A DNA stretch of 64,000 nt from a virus: positions 124,001 through 188,000 of IMG/VR virus record IMGVR_UViG_3300028422_000919; one strand, written 5' to 3'. Below, piece after piece: positions 24,282 to 31,696 of the stretch (positions are counted from its first letter, which is position 1; each line of letters starts with the position of its first letter). Both the position numbers and the translations under genes were made by a program. Under the pieces are notes generated by a model. The model was not told the DNA's origin. It worked only from the letters and a program-made list of their open reading frames with translations, and ran no database searches.

Positions 24282-25160
24282 TTACCCCAGATTCACGATG
24301 ATGCCGTCGTTGCTCACGACGACCGTGAACTCGTCTCCCGGATTCCAGGTGTACCCGTTGTCCGTGTCGGGGTAGAAGGCGATCCGGCCGGAGCCCTGCC
24401 AGATCGTGTACTCCTTGCCTCCGTTGTCCTGGAACGACACCAGGGCGTGGGGGCGGCCGAGATCATCGTCGAATGCCACGTAGACCTTCGTGTTGCCGTC
24501 GATGATGTGGCCAAGGGAGCAGTAGGCGTCCACCACCTTACGAGGGAGGTAGAGACGGTTGTCCGAGCCCACCTTGACCGTCGGAAGCCCGATGCTCACG
24601 CTGGCAGGGGTCCGGGGGGCCGGAGGCTGAGCAGGCCACGGGCTGGCATCCCGGTTCGCCACATCGCTCTGGGTCTGGCCGGGGACCGGGACGTAGACCT
24701 CGAAGTCGTGGGCCAGTGCCGAGGCGGCATCCGGGCCGTACACGAACACGTCTCTGTTGGCCGGGGTCCGGTCGGGGAACAGTCCCTGAGTCTGGCGGTA
24801 GACCTGGACGGGCATGGCGCCGAGTCCGTTGCCGTCGTCGTACAGACCGAGGTTCCCCTGGAAGTAGTTGTCCCGGATGTACTCCCCCACCTGGGAGACT
24901 GCGAACCGGAGGTTCGGGTTGACCATGCGGAGGAACCGAGCGACTTCACCGGACGAGAAGCACTCGTTGTTGGCGATGAGGTGGCGGCACACGTTCACGG
25001 AGGCGTCACGCCAGCTATCCCCACCTTCCTTGACAGCCTCGTCCACCGTCCGGAAATCGGAGACGGTCGGGACGGAGTCCGCCGGGCTCGGGGCGAGCGG
25101 CTGGCTGGGCTGTCCGGTGGCGGAGGTCTGAGCAGCGGCGTTGGGATCGAAGTTCAACAT
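24282..25160 (-). CDS. Hypothetical two-domain protein, 292 aa
   Basis: Not recognised. A Pro/Ala-rich N-terminus leads to a helical domain (about residues 35-130, with DASVNVCRHLIANNECFSS), a linker, and a strand-rich C-terminal domain (DNRLYLPRKVVDAY, then TKVYVAFDDDLGRPHALVSF) with a loose SpoVT/AbrB look. It could be a structural or regulatory protein. The ATG at 25160 has GAGGAAGG upstream and a promoter motif 20 bases above. A strong hairpin follows the gene. Confidence 0.7.
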   Translation of the reverse strand: MLNFDPNAAAQTSATGQPSQPLAPSPADSVPTVSDFRTVDEAVKEGGDSWRDASVNVCRHLIANNECFSSGEVARFLRMVNPNLRFAVSQVGEYIRDNYFQGNLGLYDDGNGLGAMPVQVYRQTQGLFPDRTPANRDVFVYGPDAASALAHDFEVYVPVPGQTQSDVANRDASPWPAQPPAPRTPASVSIGLPTVKVGSDNRLYLPRKVVDAYCSLGHIIDGNTKVYVAFDDDLGRPHALVSFQDNGGKEYTIWQGSGRIAFYPDTDNGYTWNPGDEFTVVVSNDGIIVNLG

Positions 25161-25180
25161 GTTCACCTTCCTCTCTGGTG

Positions 25181-25206
25181 CTACCCGAGAAGCTGTTGCG
25201 GTTACC
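25181..25206 (-). promoter_or_regulatory. Phage promoter motif, GGTAAC-N15-GGTAG
   Basis: GGTAAC at 25201-25206 and GGTAG at 25181-25185 on the minus strand. The first block overlaps the stop codon of the upstream gene. Confidence 0.65.
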
Positions 25207-25753
25207 CGATACCGTGAAGATGCCGGAAGGCACCCAAATCCATACCTTGGAGCTGCTGGTAAGCGCTGACGATCTGCTCGACGGTCAAGGCTTCCCTCTC
25301 CACGAGATAGGCCAACACATCCGTGGCGTCGAAGGGATCCAGCTTATTGATGCGATCCCCGAAAGTCTGCTCCCTCATCACGCTGTTCTGGAGGAACAGC
25401 TCCACGAATCTCAGGATCTTACGCTCCCTCAGGTCCAGGTGACCTACCTCCCCGTAGGTGAGGTCAAAAGGGTCGTCGCCGTAACTACTGCCGGCATGGT
25501 AGAAGGGTTCAGTCACCCCCGCTAGACTCACCTGGTTCCAGTGGACGGCGTCAGATCTGAAAGTTCTCCGAGATACTCGGAACAAAAAGCCCGCCGCTAC
25601 CGTAGGTGAGCCAATCAGACCGGAACCGTTCTTGCGGTAGAGAGGGTTAGAGAACCCTTTACAAATTTCGTAAGTACCCTCTCGGAGGGCGGCATAACCC
25701 TCATTGATGGCGTCTACCTGGGTGCTGCTGTCGTAGGCAGGGATGCGTTCCAT
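25202..25753 (-). CDS. Hypothetical protein, 183 aa
   Basis: Not recognised. ATG 25753 is used because the longer GTG start at 25783 would lie six bases from the promoter block. It is soluble with a helical C-terminus (LDPFDATDVLAYLVERE, VEQIVSAYQQLQGMDL). It is monocistronic with its own promoter and follows the PARP-like gene. Confidence 0.7.
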   Translation of the reverse strand: MERIPAYDSSTQVDAINEGYAALREGTYEICKGFSNPLYRKNGSGLIGSPTVAAGFLFRVSRRTFRSDAVHWNQVSLAGVTEPFYHAGSSYGDDPFDLTYGEVGHLDLRERKILRFVELFLQNSVMREQTFGDRINKLDPFDATDVLAYLVEREALTVEQIVSAYQQLQGMDLGAFRHLHGIG

Positions 25754-25788
25754 AGCTACCACCCTAAAACCTTCGTTGTTCACAGGGG

Positions 25789-25814
25789 CTACTTACGTAG
25801 GCGAGGGTGTTACC
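25789..25814 (-). promoter_or_regulatory. Phage promoter motif, GGTAAC-N15-AGTAG
   Basis: GGTAAC at 25809-25814 and AGTAG at 25789-25793 on the minus strand, upstream of the gene starting at 25753. Confidence 0.65.
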
Positions 25815-25853
25815 CCAAAAACGACATTCCTTCGCCGGACGCCGGATCTGACC

Positions 25854-27683
25854 TCAGGTGAGCCAGTCGAACTCGACCACGTAGCGGATTCGCTGGTAGT
25901 CGGGGGAGAAGATGATGTGCTCATCGTTCTCTAGCCCGTGCCCGTTATCTCCACCGACCCCGAAGACCGAGTCGGACTGGACCTGGGCCCCGCCACACTG
26001 ACAGGTCGTGGCCCCACCCCGGTTACCGTAGGAGCGGTAGGTGCCCTGCATGTTGTTCGGGCGGTGGCACTTGACACAGCTCTGGGGAGGGCTGCTCCAG
26101 GAGCCCGTCGAAGGCGCCCGGTAGGCATGCCCCATGATCATGTCCGTGACGAACATGAAACATCCCCGGTTCTGGACCCCGCCCCCACCCCCGCCGCTGT
26201 AGTAGCCTCGCCCCGTGTAGCCGTAGCTCTTCCGCCAGTCGGTGGCGAAGTAGATACCGTGTCCGAAATTGGCCCCGGTGATCTGGGCTCCCGGCAAGCT
26301 CTGAGGGAGCCGGAAATTAGTCCCCATGATGGGGGCGATGTTGACCGGGCGGGTGCCGTGGATGCTCAGGATGACGTTCGCCTGGGCGTACTCATCGGAG
26401 AGACCCGCCAGGTCGGTCCGGCGAGGTTGGAGATTGCCCCGGAGGGAGAACTTACCCTGGACACGGGCACCAACCCTTTGAACTTCCGCCAGGAAGCGGG
26501 CGTCTCGATCGGGACGTTCCACAGCAAACAGAGAACGGACCTTGGGAGACTTGGATCCCATGTAACCGTGCCGGTTGTTGCTCATGTGGACGAAAGCATC
26601 CCAGAGCCACTTCCCCTCGGTCCCGTTCGGATCGATCCAGCGGAGCTGAGCGTTCAGCAGGGAATCCGGATCGATGGACTGGACCGGAGTTGTCGTCGTG
26701 AAGTCCTCGGTCGTCAGAGCGGTCTCGAAGGCGTCGAGGTCCGCCTGGAGGGACAGGAGGTTGCCTGAGTTCAGGATGGCCTGCTCGTCGGTCCATCCCG
26801 TCCGGGGGATAGGACGGGGAACCAGACTGTTGACCGTGGTCGAGATGGTCCGCAGAGCGGAGTCCTTGACCTGGGCGGCCACCAGGGCATCGTTGTCCCG
26901 GAAGTTGGTGCCCACGGCGGCCAGTCGCTGAAGGGCCGCCGGGATGAGCTGGTCTCGAACCTTCGAGATGGCCCGCATGGTCGGAGTCACACCGCTGGCC
27001 TGGGACAGGGAGCGGGTGTACGTCTGGGTGCCGCCGACGAGGTCCCTGGCGAGTTGGACGACCTCGGGCTGCCACGACTTCAGAGACTTGACCACAGCGG
27101 GGGCGGCCGTCTTGACCGGCGTGGGAGCAGGCATGGCGACCCCGGACCCGTCTTTGACGGTCAGCACGTCGGGGAGCCCCTTCTCACGAGTTGCTAGGTC
27201 CTGGATGAGATAGCCGTCTTTGCCAGCCTTGGCACACCACAGGTCGATGCCCCCGATGCTCTTGCACTCCAGACGGGCCAGGTTCTTGTCTCGGACCTGC
27301 CCAGCGAACCAGGAACGGGCCTGGTCGAGGGTGGCCCCCACGGTGAACTGGAAATCCTGGTAGGCCCCCGTCCAGGAGCCGTGCTCCCAGCTCTTCCCCG
27401 GACGGGAACGACCCCACTCGAAGTAGGCGTGGTACTGGCCCGTCTTCTTGTCCCGCACCACCCCGGCGTGGTAGCCCTTGGCGTTGTTCGCTTCCCCGAA
27501 CTGGTTGACGCACACCATGTCCACGAGCCCGATGTCGGGGTTGGGCATGGAACCGTTCAGGTACCCATTTTCGTCGATGGCGGGCTTTCCGACGTACTCG
27601 AAGTCGTCAGGAGAGCAGCCTGCGGGGAGCTGGCGCTTGCCCAACTTGTCGTTGGTCCCAGGTTTCTTGACGGCGATGGTCAT
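25854..27683 (-). CDS. WGR-domain PARP-like ADP-ribosyltransferase
   Basis: The protein should transfer ADP-ribose from NAD+ to a protein or nucleic-acid target. The N-terminal 130 residues contain a WGR-like domain (HAYFEWGRSRPG), the middle resembles the helical PARP regulatory domain, and the last 180 residues are a PARP catalytic domain. The His, Tyr and Glu of the H-Y-E signature are visible: SIHGTRPVN (near 443), GHGIYFATDWRKSYGYT (near 477) and NDEHIIFSPDY (near 587). Between them a zinc-ribbon-like insert (CVKCHRP ... CQCGG) replaces the usual loop and is unusual. At 609 residues it is complete. It has its own promoter. An ADP-ribosylglycohydrolase is encoded at 44722-45627. Confidence 0.9.
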   Translation of the reverse strand: MTIAVKKPGTNDKLGKRQLPAGCSPDDFEYVGKPAIDENGYLNGSMPNPDIGLVDMVCVNQFGEANNAKGYHAGVVRDKKTGQYHAYFEWGRSRPGKSWEHGSWTGAYQDFQFTVGATLDQARSWFAGQVRDKNLARLECKSIGGIDLWCAKAGKDGYLIQDLATREKGLPDVLTVKDGSGVAMPAPTPVKTAAPAVVKSLKSWQPEVVQLARDLVGGTQTYTRSLSQASGVTPTMRAISKVRDQLIPAALQRLAAVGTNFRDNDALVAAQVKDSALRTISTTVNSLVPRPIPRTGWTDEQAILNSGNLLSLQADLDAFETALTTEDFTTTTPVQSIDPDSLLNAQLRWIDPNGTEGKWLWDAFVHMSNNRHGYMGSKSPKVRSLFAVERPDRDARFLAEVQRVGARVQGKFSLRGNLQPRRTDLAGLSDEYAQANVILSIHGTRPVNIAPIMGTNFRLPQSLPGAQITGANFGHGIYFATDWRKSYGYTGRGYYSGGGGGGVQNRGCFMFVTDMIMGHAYRAPSTGSWSSPPQSCVKCHRPNNMQGTYRSYGNRGGATTCQCGGAQVQSDSVFGVGGDNGHGLENDEHIIFSPDYQRIRYVVEFDWLT

Positions 27684-27716
27684 ATAGTAGGTCCTCACAT
27701 TCAGTCTCAGAAAGGG

Positions 27717-27742
27717 CTACCCGATCTCAGCTCAGGGTTACC
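27717..27742 (-). promoter_or_regulatory. Phage promoter motif, GGTAAC-N15-GGTAG
   Basis: GGTAAC at 27737-27742 and GGTAG at 27717-27721 on the minus strand, upstream of the PARP-like gene. The first block covers the stop codon of the gene above. Confidence 0.65.
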
Positions 27743-28040
27743 TGATCTTCTCGGGGGACTTCTGGGCCTTGAATAGCTCGAACCGGAGACGGGCACGGGC
27801 GTTCAGAATGGCGATGTTGATGAGGGAGAGGCCGATTCGGGCGTCCGGGTTGTCCATCTCCGCCACCAGCTTTCGGAGGGTGGCCTCGGCCAGGACCGCA
27901 CATTCCTCAGCGGCCTGGAGATCCCCCGCATGGATATAGCGGTCGATCTCCGGGATTCCTACACGGTCTTCCAGGCGACTCTGGGCTTCGGTAGCCTGGG
28001 CAACCAGGATGGCGTCCCGCTCAATGTCCCCACGGGTCAT
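27738..28040 (-). CDS. Helical hypothetical protein, 100 aa
   Basis: Not recognised. Almost all helix (EECAVLAEATLRKLVAEMDN, NIAILNARARLRFELFKAQ). ATG 28040 follows GGAGGACACC in the shared GAACAACGGAGG leader. It has its own promoter motif. Confidence 0.7.
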   Translation of the reverse strand: MTRGDIERDAILVAQATEAQSRLEDRVGIPEIDRYIHAGDLQAAEECAVLAEATLRKLVAEMDNPDARIGLSLINIAILNARARLRFELFKAQKSPEKIR

Positions 28041-28063
28041 GGTGTCCTCCGTTGTTCGTCCCC

Positions 28064-28089
28064 CTACTCACCAGGTGAGGAAGGTTATC
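28064..28089 (-). promoter_or_regulatory. Phage promoter motif variant, GATAAC-N15-AGTAG
   Basis: GATAAC at 28084-28089 and AGTAG at 28064-28068 on the minus strand, upstream of the gene at 28040. Confidence 0.6.
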
Positions 28090-28345
28090 CGTTCTGAGAC
28101 CACCCTTGGGTTTCCTCGGAGGCTTCCGCCAGGGCTTCCTCAGCTTTGTCCACGAATTCCGCCCAGGTCTCCTGAGCGTACCCCTCGTAGCCGTCGCCAT
28201 TGTCGTCGAAGTCCTTCGTGAACTCGTCATGGCCCCAGGAGAAGTCCTCGGGGCTGTCACCCTGCTCGGGCACGTACCCATTGAGGTCTTGGAACGGGGT
28301 GAGACGGGAGCCGAACGATCCGAAGTTGCTGATATGCACGCTCAT
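28085..28345 (-). CDS. Acidic hypothetical protein, 86 aa
   Basis: Not recognised. It is Asp/Glu-rich (FDDNGDGYEGYAQETW) with a helical end (EEALAEASEETQGW). ATG 28345 follows GCGAACAACGGAGGACCCC, the shared leader. Small acidic proteins of this type can be DNA mimics, but no direct evidence is seen. Confidence 0.65.
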   Translation of the reverse strand: MSVHISNFGSFGSRLTPFQDLNGYVPEQGDSPEDFSWGHDEFTKDFDDNGDGYEGYAQETWAEFVDKAEEALAEASEETQGWSQNG

Positions 28346-28369
28346 GGGGTCCTCCGTTGTTCGCCTCAC

Positions 28370-28395
28370 CTACTTGCCAGGGAACCCGTGTTACC
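28370..28395 (-). promoter_or_regulatory. Phage promoter motif, GGTAAC-N15-AGTAG
   Basis: GGTAAC at 28390-28395 and AGTAG at 28370-28374 on the minus strand, upstream of the gene at 28345. Confidence 0.65.
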
Positions 28396-28416
28396 TGCTT
28401 GTACCTTACGGAAGAT

Positions 28417-28450
28417 TGAAGGGGGGTGGGGATTCCCCCACCCCCCTTCA
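28417..28450 (-). terminator. Strong hairpin, probable terminator
   Basis: A perfect 15-base-pair stem with a four-base loop (TGAAGGGGGGTGGGG against CCCCACCCCCCTTCA), ten bases after the stop of the gene at 28460. No T run follows, as with the hairpin at 24241. Confidence 0.6.
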
Positions 28451-28459
28451 CCTTTCGCC

Positions 28460-28972
28460 TTAGTTCTCGTACTTGGCCTTCAGGGAGGCGAGTTGTTCTC
28501 GCTCCCTCTTCTCCGCAGCTTCCTTCTGGCGGGCATCCTCTTCGGCCTGACGGGCTTCCTCGGCCATCTTCTCGGCTTCCGCCTTGGCCTTGATGTCCGC
28601 CAAAACCTCCGACTGGTCGAGCCAGAGGTAGGAGGTGGGAAACCGGAAGTAGTGCCGGTCGTCCCCGCAACACCCCCGGCCGCAGGCGGGGGCCTCGGCC
28701 TGGATTTCGACCTCGTCGCTGTTGATCTCGATGGTCTTGATATGGGGGCGATATTGGAACAGGTCCTGCCACTCGGGATCGGCGGCGTACCGCTTCCAGA
28801 AATAGCTCTGGGCCAGGTTCTCCATCACGTCCTTGCTCTCCACCAGCAGGTGGATCAGGCTTTCGGATAGGTTGCTTTCGACGTACTTCTGGAGGGTTTG
28901 GTACACCTTGCCGTTGGCGTCCTCCCAGTAGGTGTCACCGTGATCATTCGTCTTCTTGGTCAGCCCTAGCAT
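28460..28972 (-). CDS. Hypothetical protein with Cys cluster and coiled coil, 170 aa
   Basis: Not recognised. A cysteine cluster (PACGRGCCGDDRHYF) sits after a helical N-terminal half, and the C-terminal 60 residues are a charged coiled coil (EKMAEEARQAEEDARQKEAA). ATG 28972 overlaps the TGA of the Pth2-like gene. It is the last gene of a three-gene unit closed by a strong hairpin. Confidence 0.7.
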   Translation of the reverse strand: MLGLTKKTNDHGDTYWEDANGKVYQTLQKYVESNLSESLIHLLVESKDVMENLAQSYFWKRYAADPEWQDLFQYRPHIKTIEINSDEVEIQAEAPACGRGCCGDDRHYFRFPTSYLWLDQSEVLADIKAKAEAEKMAEEARQAEEDARQKEAAEKREREQLASLKAKYEN

Positions 28973-29277
28973 CACGCAGCCCTCCGATAGCAGTTGGAAG
29001 TCTTCCGCCCCAGGAGGGGCAGTTCCAGCCGGCCAGCGTCCGTGGCGAACGCCGTGGCCTCGTTGTTCAGGTCCGGCTCCCGCCAGAGGATAGTCCTGCC
29101 TTCCTTGGGGAGGCAGGCCATGAGATCGTCCTCGGAAGGAACAGCATACACGATAACCGTTCCTCGATGAGGGCCGTGAGCGTGGCACCACTCATCCATA
29201 GCGTGGATTGCCATCGCAGCACGTCTCCCTTCGGAGAGGTCAGTGCGGGTCACGAAGTAGAGACGGTTGGGAGCCAT
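28972..29277 (-). CDS. Peptidyl-tRNA hydrolase 2-like protein, 101 aa
   Basis: The layout follows the Pth2 fold: NRLYFVTRTDLSEGRRAAM with HAMDEW at the N-terminus, GTVIVYAVPSEDDLMACL in the middle, and ATDAGRLELPLLGRKTS near the end, matching the DAGRTQ region of Pth2. Pth2 releases tRNA from stalled peptides. The basic residues known to bind tRNA are only partly kept and the protein is short, so the activity is uncertain. It starts beside the TAG stop of the upstream gene and is coupled to the gene downstream. Confidence 0.6.
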   Translation of the reverse strand: MAPNRLYFVTRTDLSEGRRAAMAIHAMDEWCHAHGPHRGTVIVYAVPSEDDLMACLPKEGRTILWREPDLNNEATAFATDAGRLELPLLGRKTSNCYRRAA

Positions 29278-29712
29278 CTACGCTGCCTCCCCCTGCTTGG
29301 CCTGCTTCTCGGTCCACTCCTTGCGGAGACGGTCCTGGAGGTCAGCGGCAGTCCCGGACTGGACGGCCATGCGCCATTCCGTCATGTACTCCAAAGCGGT
29401 CCCCATAAGAGCCTTGCGGTCCACTCCGGAACCCTCGAAGTGCATGCCCACGAGTGCCACCACCCGAGACGAGGCTGGGAACGACCAATTGGACCAGCGG
29501 GTGTTCGGGCTCTCGGAAAGAGCCGGGTGACGACCCCGGAGGATGTGGTAGGCCAGCAGGTGTTCCCTGGCATCGGAACCCACCTCATTGGCCTCAGCCT
29601 TGAGGTGGTAGCGCTCCATGTGGGAAGTCTGCCGGGCTTCGTTGCGCTTCTGGCGGCCCTCGGCGGCGAGGGTCTTGATGGCGGTCTGGATCTTGGTCAG
29701 GTACGGCTTCAT
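29278..29712 (-). CDS. Hypothetical helical protein, 144 aa
   Basis: Not recognised. A basic, helical protein (EGRQKRNEARQTSHMERYH). It is first in its unit, 170 bases below the promoter at 29882-29907; the 150-base leader shows no open gene. It ends in TAG. Confidence 0.65.
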   Translation of the reverse strand: MKPYLTKIQTAIKTLAAEGRQKRNEARQTSHMERYHLKAEANEVGSDAREHLLAYHILRGRHPALSESPNTRWSNWSFPASSRVVALVGMHFEGSGVDRKALMGTALEYMTEWRMAVQSGTAADLQDRLRKEWTEKQAKQGEAA

Positions 29713-29881
29713 AGGGATTCTCCTTGTGGTTCGTTGTACCGTTTCTCGTCTCAGGAAAAGAGAAGCGGACGAACCGGAGGACCCCGGGGCCGTTGAACCT
29801 ACTCGTGGCGGAAAGCGTAACTCATGTTTAGAACCTATCCACGTTGGTGGGACGTGTCAAGCCCCCCCTGTCACACTAAAG

Positions 29882-29907
29882 CTACCCTATTCTCGGAAAT
29901 CGTTACC
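29882..29907 (-). promoter_or_regulatory. Phage promoter motif, GGTAAC-N15-GGTAG
   Basis: GGTAAC at 29902-29907 and GGTAG at 29882-29886 on the minus strand. The first block meets the TAG of the gene above. The leader to the next start is long (about 170 bases). Confidence 0.6.
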
Positions 29908-30728
29908 TACTCAGAATCGTTTTCCGCCACCACGAGGCCTCCTGCATAGCCCCGCTGGGCGTCCCCGTAAACCCGGTCGAGCCGGCCTTCATAGATGTCA
30001 GGACTCCCAGACAGGAACGCCTCAATGAACTCGGAAGTCGTGTGCCCGGCGATCCGAATCCAGACTTCTTCTCCCATCTGAATCGGGGCCATGACGGCCA
30101 AGCGCTGCTGGAGGGCGGCCTCCCGCAGCAACAGCCACTCCTGCTCGTCGATGCTGTGGCCAACCTTGCGGTGGAGGCGGGTGCCATAGAGTTCCACCCA
30201 TTCCGCCCGCATAAACCGAGACTGCCATTTGAAGATGCCCCGCATAACCTCTTTCAGATCCTTGTTGGAGGACCTGGCGATCTGCTCAGCGGAAAACACC
30301 ATCACGTCGTAGGAGGCCACCCCAGGACACTCGTCGCTGTAGGCAGCATGGGGGCAGTGGTCCGTGGCAGCGATCAGACGCAGACCCTCAGGGGGCTTGT
30401 CGCCCCCGCCGATGGCATCCCAAACCTGACCGAGGCTCGAAGCCTCCCAGAACTCTGCCGGGGGTCGTCCGTATCCGGGATCCCCCGGATAGTGGTGGTC
30501 CACGAAGTGGAGCGTTTCCTTGCCCGCCAGGGGGGAACACTCCACCCAGAGCTGCCCTTTCTCCACCTCGGGCCAGTCGGCTTGGTACATGTTGGAATAG
30601 GTGACGGGCTTGCCGTCCTTCTTCGCCCAGAGCACGTTCAGCCTCTTGCTAACGGCGAGTCGGGCGATGGCTTCCATCTCGGGGTCGATCACCCCCAAAA
30701 CGAGGGTGGCAGGCTTGTCAGTAAGCAT
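29907..30728 (-). CDS. DHH-phosphoesterase-like protein, 273 aa
   Basis: The middle holds LHFVDHHYPGDPGYG, the DHH motif of the RecJ/nanoRNase phosphoesterases, followed by LIAATDHCPHAAYSDE, which may supply the next metal-binding Asp/His. The usual N-terminal DxD motif is not clear, so the assignment is tentative. The C-terminal half is helical and unassigned. If correct it would degrade short nucleotides or signalling dinucleotides. It lies downstream of the PspA-like gene, with an 82-base gap, and could share its promoter. It ends in TAG. Confidence 0.45.
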   Translation of the reverse strand: MLTDKPATLVLGVIDPEMEAIARLAVSKRLNVLWAKKDGKPVTYSNMYQADWPEVEKGQLWVECSPLAGKETLHFVDHHYPGDPGYGRPPAEFWEASSLGQVWDAIGGGDKPPEGLRLIAATDHCPHAAYSDECPGVASYDVMVFSAEQIARSSNKDLKEVMRGIFKWQSRFMRAEWVELYGTRLHRKVGHSIDEQEWLLLREAALQQRLAVMAPIQMGEEVWIRIAGHTTSEFIEAFLSGSPDIYEGRLDRVYGDAQRGYAGGLVVAENDSE

Positions 30729-30810
30729 CCCGGTCTCTCTTCCAGCAGTTGAACCACCTTGTGACTCAACATAGGTGGTCTACCGTGTAGGCGGAAAGGG
30801 GGGGTACTGC

Positions 30811-31599
30811 TCAGAGGGTCTTGGCGGCGTTCACGTACTCCGCATCGGTGACCGAATCCTCCTCGATCCTTTGCCTCAAGGCGAGGAGGGAGGCCATCGG
30901 CTGAGGCTCGACGGGAATAGCGGCCACCATGTCGAATTCGGCGGCGAACTCCGACAGGGCATCCTGTTCCAGAACTTCGTGCTCGACCTCGGACATCACC
31001 CAGGCGTTGCCGGAGTTGGCCTCGGCGGCGACTCGGGTGCGGCCCTGGGCGTTGGTGATCTGCTCGTTGAGGCTCTTCTCCAGGTCGGAGAGCCCCTGCC
31101 CGTCCGGGTTGAACGTCAGCTCGGAAGCCATCTCCGAGAGCTTGGCCTGGGCGTTTGCCATTTCCGCCTGGGAGATCTTGCCCCTGACCGTTTCGATCTT
31201 CGTCATCGACTGCTTGACGAAGATGTCCCTCTGACGGGTGAGCTGCTGGAACTGCTCTTCGGCGGCCTGGAGCTGGCGCTCGTTCTCGGTGATGTTGGCC
31301 TGTACCATCTTGCGTTGGCCGGCGAGTTGGCCGGCAAGGGTGGCTTTGCCAGCCTTCATGAGGGCCTTGATTCGGATTACGAGTTGGGCTTCTTTGGCCC
31401 GATCGTCCTGAAGCTGAAGCTCCAGGCGGCGGCGGAAGGCATCCTGTTTCGCCAGATTCTGGTTGAACGTCGCCTGGTTCTTCTGAAACTCCTGGATGTG
31501 CGCATCCAGAAGGGCCTTCGGGTTCGACTTCTCGATCCCGCCGATGAACAGGCCGAGGAACCCTCGGATGAGTCGCATGATGCGTCGGAAGAAACTCAT
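30811..31599 (-). CDS. PspA/IM30 (ESCRT-III superfamily)-like protein
   Basis: The N-terminus has the amphipathic membrane-binding helix of PspA (SFFRRIMRLIRGFLGLF). It is followed by long antiparallel helices (QEFQKNQATFNQNLAKQ, LVIRIKALMKAGKATLAGQ, ITENERQLQAAEEQF), the helical hairpin typical of PspA/Vipp1. These proteins bind and remodel the inner membrane and keep the proton gradient under stress. At 262 residues it is slightly longer than bacterial PspA. Its own promoter is 61 bases upstream, and the TPM-domain membrane protein gene lies just above it. A role in membrane protection or remodelling during infection is inferred. Confidence 0.82.
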   Translation of the reverse strand: MSFFRRIMRLIRGFLGLFIGGIEKSNPKALLDAHIQEFQKNQATFNQNLAKQDAFRRRLELQLQDDRAKEAQLVIRIKALMKAGKATLAGQLAGQRKMVQANITENERQLQAAEEQFQQLTRQRDIFVKQSMTKIETVRGKISQAEMANAQAKLSEMASELTFNPDGQGLSDLEKSLNEQITNAQGRTRVAAEANSGNAWVMSEVEHEVLEQDALSEFAAEFDMVAAIPVEPQPMASLLALRQRIEEDSVTDAEYVNAAKTL

Positions 31600-31659
31600 G
31601 GATGTTCTCTCCTTGTCCCTTTTCAGTGATGGGCCCTAGCCGGGGCCGGGATGGAAGCT

Positions 31660-31685
31660 CTACCCGACCCCGGGTGATCGTTACC
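31660..31685 (-). promoter_or_regulatory. Phage promoter motif, GGTAAC-N15-GGTAG
   Basis: GGTAAC at 31680-31685 and GGTAG at 31660-31664 on the minus strand, upstream of the PspA-like gene. Confidence 0.65.
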
Positions 31686-31696
31686 TGGTTGGGGGT

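Noticed and set aside
24282-25160. Assignment of the C-terminal domain as an AbrB/SpoVT regulator
   Set aside because: Only one short segment is similar; the spacing of strands does not fit well enough.
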